Assembly: GCA_946902875.1 (NCBI GenBank)
Contig: OX336336.1
Location: 28,909,558-28,973,557 of the forward strand
From: Nematopogon swammerdamellus
Taxonomy: Eukaryota; Arthropoda; Insecta; Lepidoptera; Adelidae
Reading direction: 5' to 3'
DNA: 64,000 nucleotides
This document shows, piece after piece, positions 10,382-21,300 of this stretch; within the stretch, counting starts at the first letter, position 1; the number at the start of each line of letters is the position of its first letter. Below the pieces are notes generated by a model. The model was not told the DNA's origin. It saw nothing but the letters and a program-made list of their open reading frames with translations, and made no database searches. Made by a program: the position numbers and the translations under genes.

Positions 10382-13300
10382 CTGTCAATGGAGAAATATT
10401 CTTAACATTTTCAATGAATCGTTCCTTTGAGGAAATTGTTAGCCTCGATAGCTCGGTGGTGCATCAATCTTGTCTTTAAATATGGTTTCATATGAATTTT
10501 TTATCCCCAAAATGGGATGAGTTCTTTTGCACATACAACGCAGCTCTAATCTTTACCAATAAGTTATATGTGATGAAATTTTTTTGTGTGATATTTTTTT
10601 AATAGTTGTGTGCAGTGGGCGTCCCATCATTATTTTATTATTAGGCGTATTGCCGTCTTTTGAAGTCTCACAGTTTCTCCTGAAGGGTCCCAGAATTCTA
10701 TTCCATGATGTAACTTTGCCGTTATGAGAACATGGCTGTGTGTGCTTACCCAAAAATTCAACTGCCTCTCCGACAACTCCTTCGTAAGTCGGCTTTATGA
10801 TGATACCTCCTGCTCCTTTGTTCTTCGATTTATCATTGGACCTGAAAGCATTACAATATGCTGTACTTGGGGGGAAATGTGTGGGCAGGGAGAGCGTTCC
10901 AGAGTTTACCGGTTCTGTGGAGGAAGGATATGCAGAACCGATTGGTACGCATCCGCGGTAAGTCCAGCGTGTAGGGATGCAATTCCTACCCAGTGTGCAT
11001 TGTACGGAGGTGGAAAGTTGACGGCGCAATCGCGTCAAACAGCTCATGCGAGTACTCCCCGGAGAAAAACACACTTAGGGCGCCGGCATCCCTACGAAGT
11101 TGCAGTGGTTCTAGATCACATATAGGCGGTCCTTCAAAAGAGGCGTGAATGGTAACCTGTCAGGCCGGCATGGCATTCGCGGCCCCCGCATGCGACCGAA
11201 TGTCCATGGGTATCGCTAGACACCTTATGGGTGGTTCGGCGCAAAGTGCCGCGCTTACTATAAAAAAAAAAACATTTTCTATTTGTTACGCTGAGATTTT
11301 TGAGAAATCCTAATAATTAGATAACAATGCCAGCTAACATGCTGATGCGAAACAAATTCAGCAAATGAAAGCCTTCCGGATATTATTACGCAACCCGTTA
11401 TGTGCTGCTGGGTCAGAGGGGCCAGAGCACATGCTATGACCAGACAATATCACCTCCGAGAACGTGTCATACCGAAAACTTCTCTGTGGATTGCTGGTGG
11501 TATGAATCCAGGAGACAATTTGATGCTACCGCCTAGTAAGGGCCCAGGAAATGGTACACAGGTGTAAACAGGTTTCGAACAGTGACACAGCACGTGTATA
11601 CCTACACGTACATTTTTAAATAAGAAAAACTCGACACATATTTGGCAGATTCGAACCTTGGACCTTGAGGATGGCTCGATCACCCGCCCCTTCCGAATAT
11701 GTAAATTATGTTGTATTCAGATACTTCTCACAAAGATAATGTGCGATGCTACCGAGCAGCCGAGACTATCCGTACTGGCCACGGCTACAATCTTCGTCAT
11801 CCGCGACGACGCGCGGAGAACTGACAGTTCTCTGAAAACCGTCGCACCAGTCAGAGCGCTCATGCGTTTGTAGTCGACAGAAGAGTTCTTCGAACTGTAC
11901 GATTCTCTAAATCGTTCTTGTGTCGCACTGCAAAGGTGTGCAACGGGCTGCCAGGGAATATCTTCCCCCACTCCTACAATCCACGGATCTTCAAATCGCG
12001 GGTTAATAGCCTCTCCCCAGCAACATTAGTCCACCTCCAAGCCGGACTGGCACCTCCTCGAGGGTGAAATTGGCTGCGCCTGAGGTTGCGACCTCGGACA
12101 GAGCCACCCAGTTCGGTAGCAATAAAAAATAAATAAAAAAAGAGAAACAAAAACGAGCTCACCTAAAACGGCTGTGTGTAGCATCCGTTTCTGTGATGGA
12201 CTTGCCACCACCGGCCCCCCCGGTCGGTTCGCGGGGGGGCCTACTGGATAAAAAAGACTGCTGCTGTTGTTGCTGGCGCTCCTCCACGCTGCTGTAGGAC
12301 GAGTCCCGCACCACGTAGCTCTGTTTCACCTCACGCTTGCTGTACTCCTGTTCAAACGTTAGGTACCCATTGTCAGCGACACATCATATTATATGACAGG
12401 TGCTATCACCTGCAATGCCTATACGTCGTCGGCTTAAGGTGGAAACGACTTGACACAGGAATTGTGCAACTGAGGATAATAAAATATATCCCATTACTTT
12501 AAGTGAGCTACTTATATTCTAAAAATGGTTTCTCGGAAACCTCTCTAACCATTTGGATGAAATTTGTATCTTACACCGTTGTGGGAGAACTCCTGGCTGG
12601 GAGGTGCTGCAAGTTCAAGTTCAAGTTAGATAATTTTTTTAATGTTTATCTAGATAGTTGTTGACGCCCAGGTACTTATAATTAAATAAGAAAATAAATA
12701 TTAAATTAATCGTCGAAAGAGTGTAAGAAACGCTCCAGTATGCTAGTCTCTTGTCAAGACTGCTAAATCTGTCGTAGAGTTCTCATTTTTTAAGACCTCC
12801 ACATATTATCATCACGTGCAAAATTTTACATAATTTTGAATCGCATACACTTTGAATCGATTAGAGTGTTCTCTTCCCTTGCAGACATTTTAGTTGTGAC
12901 ACTTACTGCATGACTGTCTAAGAAAAGTGCCAAGGTGAGAGGTAGCTAGCATGTCGCCCTTTATGACTATATGAATAGTAACACAAAGGGCGACTAAGGG
13001 ATATGACTCCCTTCTTATATTACTAGGTGGTAGGGTTTAACCCGCCCGGGTTGGTACCATCGCACTGAATGAAAGGTCGGTCGAAACGGCTATGTAAATA
13101 GTTTGTGTTTTCCGTCCAGTTCAGTGTAGCCGGCACGACCGAAGGGAAGAACTGACGTGGCACCAAGTTCACCCGGTGTTATGGGCTGACATCACGGATG
13201 ATGTAGGTGAGGTAGCCAACCGTATCAGTTTCCATAAAAAAAAAAACAAGGTAACTACAATCAAGCACTCACGTATGTGTCCGAGTGTTCGGACCTCTCG

Positions 13301-15273
13301 TCCACCATGCGGTCGAGGTGTTTGTTGAATGTGTCGTGCGACATGTCGGAGAACTTGTTGAGTTGCGTGTTGCGCCGGGTCTCGGTGTCCAGTGTGCTGC
13401 GCCATTCGTCCTTCGGCTTGTCCGCTAGGCTCGTCAGCGACTCCAGGCTGAGGACAAATAAGGAATAACTTGTTGAGTTGCGTGTTGCGTCGGGTCTCGG
13501 TGTCCAGTGTGCTGCGCCATTCGTCCTTCGGCTTGTCCGCTAGGCTCGTCAGAGACTCCAGGTTGAGGACAAATAAGGAATAACTTGTTGAGTTGCGTGT
13601 TGCGTCGGGTCTCGGTGTCCAGTGTGCTGCGCCATTCGTCCTTCGGCTTGTCCGCTAGGCTCGTCAGCGACTCCAGGCTGAGGACAAATAAGGAATAACT
13701 TGTTGAGTTGCGTGTTGCGTCGGGTCTCGGTGTCCAGTGTGCTGCGCCATTCGTCCTTCGGCTTGTCCGCTAGGCTCGTCAGAGACTCCAGGCTGAGGAC
13801 AAATAAGGAATAACTTGTTGAGTTGCGTGTTGCGTCGGGTCTCGGTGTCCAGTGTGCTGCGCCATTCGTCCTTCGGCTTGTCCGCTAGGCTCGTCAGAGA
13901 CTCCAGGCTTAGGACAAATAAGGAATAACTTGTTGAGTTGCGTGTTGCGTCGGGTCTCGGTGTCCAGTGTGCTGCGCCATTCGTCCTTCGGCTTGTCCGC
14001 TAGAGACTCCAGGCTGAGGACAAATAAGGAATAACTTGTTGAGTTGCGTGTTGCGTCGGGTCTCGGTGTCCAGTGTGCTGCGCCATTCGTCCTTCGGCTT
14101 GTCCGCTAGGCTCGTCAGAGACTCCAGGCTTAGGACAAATAAGGAATAACTTGTTGAGTTGCGTGTTGCGTCGGGTCTCGGTGTCCAGTGTGCTGCGCCA
14201 TTCGTCCTTCGGCTTGTCCGCTAGAGACTCCAGGCTGAGGACAAATAAGGAATAACGTGTTGAGTTGCGTGTTGCGTCTGGTCTCGGTGTCCAGTGTGCT
14301 GCGCCATTCGTCCTTCGGCTTGTCCGCTAGGCTCGTCAGAGACTCCAGGCTTAGGACAAATAACGAATAACTTGTTGAGTTGCGTGTTGCGTCGGGTCTC
14401 GGTGTCCAGTGTGCTGCGCCATTCGTCCTTCGGCTTGTCCGCTAGAGACTCCAGGATGAGGACAAATAAGGAATAACTTGTTGAGTTGCGTGTTGCGTCG
14501 GGTCTCGGTGTCCAGTGTGCTGCGCCATTCGTCCTTCGGCTTGTCCGCTAGGCTCGTCAGAGACTCCAGGCTGAGGACAAATAAGGAATAACTTGTTGAG
14601 TTGCGTGTTGCGTCGGGTCTCGGTGTCCAGTGTGCTGCGCCATTCGTCCTTCGGCTTGTCCGCTAGGCTCGTCAGAGACTCCAGGCTGAGGACAAATAAG
14701 GAATAACTTGTTGAGTTGCGTGTTGCGTCGGGTCTCGGTGTCCAGTGTGCTGCGCCATTCGTCCTTCGGCTTGTCCGCTAGGCTCGTCAGAGACTCCAGG
14801 TTAAGGACAAATAAGGAATAACTTGTTGAGTTGCGTGTTGCGTCGGGTCTCGGTGTCCAGTGTGCTGCGCCATTCGTCCTTCGGCTTGTCCGCTAGGCTC
14901 GTCAGAGACTCCAGGCTGAGGACAAATAAGGAATAACTTGTTGAGTTGCGTGTTGCGTCGGGTCTCGGTGTCCAGTGTGCTTCGCCATTCGTCCTTCGGC
15001 TTGTCCGCTAGGCTCGTCAGCGACTCCAGGCTGAGGACAAATCTGGAATAACTTTTGAACAAGTAAATATTCAATAAGGCTAGCTGAATCAGAGGAGCCA
15101 GAACAAGTGCTCCCATCAGCCACTATCACTTCAGAGAAGGTGTCATTTTTTACTTTCGAGCGACTGTAAGGAGAAAGGACGTATAGTAATCGTCCAAAAT
15201 TTCGAAGTTGAGATTTCGACTGATTTGGGCTATATATCATTCAACGATCCCAAAAAAGTGGTTTTGAAAAACA

Positions 15274-15310
<37 letters not shown>

Positions 15311-18300
15311 GTCCAGCGACCATGCGCCTCAACCGCTCAACCCATTTCGTTCAAAATTCTTATTTGGTAGTTTGAAACGATTATCTAGGGGTACCCTTTT
15401 TTAGTGTTTTTTTATTCAAAAAAATAAGGGTAGCTGTCATACAAATTATTTTGATAAGATAGATTTTCTCAAAAATGGCTCTAACGATTGTTATTATATT
15501 TTCCACATAGAAACCATTACTAGACTAGAAAGATAACATTACCAGTTTTTCCAGGAAAACTCAAAAAAAAGGTGGCTGTCATACAAACGAAGGTTTCTTT
15601 CTATTAAATATTGCATACAAAATGTTTGTTGCGAGCGCCTATCTAATTCAACGGAACTGTCCTGTCAGTATATTATTTTGAATTTCGAACATAAAAACCT
15701 TGAGTTCGCCAAACAAGCAAGAAAGTCAGTGAGGTATTACCCTACCATTTCTTTTTTAATTCACATTTTCGATTGTCGAAGATGCGTGAGGGATGTGATT
15801 TAACTGTTGTATTTAACGATCCGTTTTCTCCGTCTGTCCTATGGGGAAACAGGCTTGGCATTATATGCGGTGTATTTCACACAAACACGCGCTGATTAAA
15901 TAAAACAAGTAGGCCCCTTTATTTCCGTATCCCGTACGGAAGCCTATTACTAAGACTACGCCGTCTGTCTGTCTGTTTGTCTGTCCGTCCATCCGTCTTT
16001 TTTAATTTTTTTTATGTAATCCGGTATGGGTGGCTGAGTCAGAGGGGCCAAAGCAGATGCTCTGGCTAGCCAATATCACGTTCGAGAAGGTAGAGGTAGG
16101 TGCCACACCGGAGACTTACCTGGATTGCTGGCTATACTGGACTAGAGGAGAACACAACCGAGGCTGCTATGCGGCCATCTTACATTCAGTCTGACTGTCC
16201 GAGGGCTGTATCTCGTGAACCGTAATAGGTAGCCCGTTGAAATTTTTACAGAACATGTGTTATTATGGCGGATATAACAACAAATAATAAAAAATCGAAA
16301 AAGTAAAAAATTAAGGGGTTCCCATATAAGAAACGCGTTTTTTCTTTATGATTTTTTTGATGGTGCGGAAACCTCGGTGCGCGAGTCCGACTAGCATTTG
16401 GCCGGTTTTTTGGAGTACTGCGCGCACTTGTGGGATGGCTCAGCCAAATTCCAGCTTGTGCCTTTGGACTCGATCCAGCGTCGAGCCGTGCGACTAGTGA
16501 CCTCGAAGTGTCCCGCGATCTAGAACCACACCACAACTTCGGAGGGATGTCGGCGCTCTAAGTGCGTTCTATCGCTTATTCCATGGGGAATGCTCGGAAG
16601 AGATGTTTGACGCGATCCCGCAGTCCCCTTTCCACCTCCGCACAATGCGCACTGAGCAGGGATTGCATCCCTATACGCTGGAATTACCGCGGATGCGTAC
16701 CAATCGGTTATGCTGATCTTTCCTCCACCGGACTGGTTAACTCTGGAATGCTACCGTGTGGGGTCGGTACTTAAAAAGAATAGCCCCACTGCATCTCTCC
16801 CCGTCGCATGTCGTAAAAGTCGACTAAGGGATAAGAAAATTCGTCAGCCTCGGTAGCTCAGTGGCGCGGTTGGTTAGTCAACTGTTATTAAGCAACGCTG
16901 AGCGCGGTCAGTGATTGGATGGGTGACCGCTCGACCGTTGGAGGCTGACCGTGGTTCGGATTCCACGTTAAACTGTAGGCCCCTTCCCTTCTTACCTTAC
17001 TAGGTGGTAGGGTTTATCCCGGCCGGGTTGGTACCACCGCACTGAACGAAACGTCGGTCGAAACGGCTATGTAAATAGTTCGTGTTTTCCGTCCAGTTTA
17101 GTGTAGCCGACATGAAATGAAGGGAAGCACTGACATGGCACCTAGTTCACCCTGTGTTATGGGCTGACATAGCGGATGTTGTAGGTGATGTAGCCAACCG
17201 TGTCAGGTTCCATAAAAAAAAAAAAAAAAGAAAAAAAAAGGCTCTCCCTGCCCACATATTATTCCCAAAATATAGTATCAGGTCCTTTAAGAGAGGCGTG
17301 AATAGGCACCTGTCAGGCCGGCATAACATTCGCAACGCCCGCGTACCACCGAATGTTCATGGGCGTCGTTAGACACCTTATGGGTGGCTCGGCGCCACAT
17401 GTCGCTCTTTCAATATAAAAGAAAGTCTATACGTTGAAACATGAAGTTACCTGTTATCGCTGAGCAAACGGCGAGTCTTCTCTATGGCATCCCAAGAATC
17501 TTTCCGGCCTACGAAGGGCTTCCCACCAGGATCGCCGGCACCTGTGGAAGTTCACAGTTTTCTTCATCCATACAGCATACATTTCGACCATGTTGCTGAT
17601 TTAATAGCGGGGTGGCTGTCTGCGCCCCCACGACGCAGGGCGAGGCATGGCGCGCCACAGCTAGATGACCAGGTGAGGCGCGACGACCGACTGACGAAAG
17701 CAGACGCCGGGGCGATTCGGGACGCGAGGACCGGGGCGACAAGTCGCTGTTTGTGACGTTGTCTCCCATCAGGGACGCAGACTGACGGACGCAAGACGTA
17801 GATGGGGACATTCTTCGGAGTCGGTGCACTCCAAGGGGGGGGGGGGCTCAGAACGCCTTTATGAGTCCCTCCAAGGGGGGGCCGGACCGCAGTCAATGCG
17901 CGTCACCGGGACCAAATTGGTGGTATCCCGGCAGCAGGCCTCCCTGCGTGCAACGACTTTCAAATGATTGTTCCATGATGAAGTTGTGACACAGTGCGGG
18001 TGCTATGGCCGCAAGGCTGGTGCGCTCGGGTCAGTGGCGGGTTAATATGTGCTGATTTAATAGCACCAAACCTTAGATCAGGAAACCAAACCAAGCACAG
18101 GTATAAGAGGAACAAGGAAAGGGTTGAGAAAGTAATGTTTCTGTGATTCAGCCACATTGGAAGAATAGATGATAGAAGAACAATGAAAGAGATTTATGGC
18201 GCTAATATGAGCGGAAGAGTCAGGAAGAGTCGCCCCAGACGTGCGTGCCTGGATCAGATCGGGCATGTGCTAAAAAATGATCAAGGTCGTGTACCCATAA

Positions 18301-21300
18301 CCGACGAGCATTTATGAAGAACATTATTCTGAGAGTGGGAAAGGCGGCAGAGGTGTGTCAGGATCGTGGCACGTGGAGATACGTTGACTCTGCCTAACCC
18401 ACTGGGATACAGGGGTGACGTTTTGTATGTATGTAAGAAAAGGGTCAAAAATAAGATGTCAATCAGACACTTTAGCGTCCACTGCTGGCCTCTTCAGTAC
18501 TTCTCCAATTGTTCCGGCCTTAAATGGTGCGGACCCATGGTGTTACTCGTATGGTGTATAGGGGGCCAATTCACCGACGAGACGCAACGAAGTGGTAGAT
18601 ATGTCTAAGGTCAAGTGGCAGTGGACTAAGCACGTCAGCCGATGAGACAATAGTAACCGTGCCCTGCACTGTCGACCGCGGACAGAAAAGCGGAGTGTGA
18701 GAAGACGACACGCCAAGTGGGACGACGACATCGATTACGTCGGAGGCACACATATAAATATGACAAATGTACATATTACAATTACAATGTAAATATGACA
18801 AATCTGAGCGCGGTGTACTGCCGATAGATGCTAAATAAACAATAAACAATATATGTAGATCTCTTTAATAGTACTCACTAGGACTGCCGAGGCGGTGAGG
18901 GCGGTCGTAGTCGATGCTGGGAAAGGCACTGGCTTGATCCAACTGGTCTCCGGAATCGTACGAGCTGTACTTGTAGTTAGATCGCTTCTCCACCACCTTG
19001 CGACTCGTCGTCACCGGACTGAAGCGGTCGCTCGGACTGCCCATTCTGTGAAGAACGTTCATCGTTATAAATTGTTCAATTTGATCTACTGGCATACTGT
19101 TCTCTCATCATGTCAAGTCGTTTTGAACAGTAAGAATCATTGTCACAATACTATTACAGGACTAGAACCAAATAGAAGCAAGGTCAGTGCAGACACTGTA
19201 ACTGCTGGTATTGTGTCTCACTGATCGTGGTTTTGCGATGTGTGGTGGATTTGGATGTTTCCGGTACCTCTGTTACCTCATCACAGACTGATACTTTTCA
19301 TTTCAACTATTTAAATTCGGTGAGATAATGTAAAGATTTGTGGAATCAGCTGTTAATCCTCCTTTTCGTAATTTAGCCTAAGAATACATCTTCAATCATA
19401 AGTAGATCTGTACCTGTTGATTGGACTAGCTGCTCTGATCAGCGGACTCGACACTGGACTGTTTCTTCCTATGGGACTCGTCGCCCTATACGGACTTGTC
19501 GGCCTTACATCAGGCCTACCGCCGTCTCCAAGATATTTGGACGTGATAGGACTGGCCGTCCTGTTCCTGGGACTCTCAGACCCGTATCTGGTTGTGTATA
19601 TCTCCTGTTTCTTGTTGATCTTCGAGGTGTATCCGGAGTCGACGACGTCGTAGGACTTGTCGTGCTGAGCGTCGGAGTAGTTGGCGGATTTGTAAATGTC
19701 GGTGTCTCGGGATCGGTCGTACAGTTTGCCCTTGCTGGATTCGAATTGGTTGTACATCGGACTTTCGGATCGGAATCGGGTAGCTGTAACGTAAGATTAG
19801 TTAGTATGGATAGAACTTCACTGACGTGGAATGTGTCTGTAAGCGCAAATTATTATTTCATCATTAAACCGTTAGATATAAAGATAATATCCGTTAGATA
19901 TAACGATAATACAACTAAATAGTAGGTACGTACTCGTATAAATACGTATAGTTATAATATAATTGACATTTATGATAGATTAGGTAAAATGGTCAATGAT
20001 ATTACCAATTCTAAGTAAACTGACATGGGTGGAATGGATCTATATTGGTGTAAAACTATAGATCCCTTCCATAGCCCCTTACTAGGTGGTAGGCGCGTAG
20101 CAGACTCGATACCACTAAACAGGACGAAAGATGAACACATAGTAGCCTCAGCTGTCTCCTTTAATCCATTATAGGGAAGTGTTCGAGAAAATAAAGATAA
20201 TTGCTTACTCGGACTGGCGACTCTAGGTGGACTGGATCGTAAGTTCGTTGGGCTGAGGCTTTCTCTGGGGCGAGACTTGCTCTTGCTGCCGACTCGGAAC
20301 ATGTGCGGCGAACCCTTCACGTCATACCCGTTGAAATAGATGTAGAGCTGTAGGTAATGTTAAACTTATATGTAATCAATATAGATACATGGACGCTGCT
20401 CGATTGTCACGGACGATACTATCAAGGAAGCTGCTCGTGCTTCTTTCGGTCATGCCGGCTACACTAAACTGGACGAAAAACATTAACTACATAAATAACC
20501 GTTTCAATCGACCTTTCATTAAGTGCGGTTTAAACCCTACCACCTAGTAAGGTAAGAAGGGAAAAGACCAACAGTTTTACGTGAAATCCGATTCGCGGTC
20601 AGCCTCCAACGGTCGATCGGTCACCCATCTATCCACTGGCCGCGCCCCGTGTGCTCATGATACGACTTAAAGTCAACAGACCGCACCACTGAGCTACCGA
20701 GGCTGACAAAATCATATCTCCGCATGACTCGTCGCAGAGAGACTCTGAACCTTTTTTGTTGTTGTTGAGAATACCCATCGGTTCTCTTAATCATTTCTTT
20801 GTCGCACCGCTAGGGTGTGGAACTGTCTTACGGCGAGTGTGTTTCCCGAATCATTTAACCTGGGTGTCGGTCGACAGACTAGCAACAGTCCGCAAATCTG
20901 CTAGCATGGCAGTGACCTAGTTAGGTCACTGCAATGCTAGGTTAGGTTTCGCGAGGAGAGGTGATTTTAGCTCTGTCGACTGCACCATTGGTCTCTCAGC
21001 ACAGCCACCCAAGATAGTTTACATAAACAAACTATAAAAACTAATTTATCGGTAGAAAATTACGTAAATTAAATAAAGAAACGGCTAAAGTTAGAAGACG
21101 TGGGATAAGACTAAGTCTAGGTTTAGAAGTGTTTATTTTTAAAGATTGGCAAATCCGGCTTCTATCTACGACTTCAACCAAGTACTGGCACGTAAAACTG
21201 CAGATCCCTTCCTTTTACCTATGTAGTAGGGCTCAATTCGACCGGATTGATACTACCGCACTGAACGCAAAGTTTGTCGAAGCGGACATTTAAATAGTTC

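Noticed and set aside
13448..15044. CRISPR-like repeat-spacer array
   Set aside because: Units are contiguous with no unique spacers and derive from a coding exon; the DNA is animal.
16840..16960. 5S rRNA or tRNA gene
   Set aside because: The 5S- and tRNA-like motifs are parts of the repeated SINE-1 head; neither a full 5S nor a cloverleaf tRNA is present.
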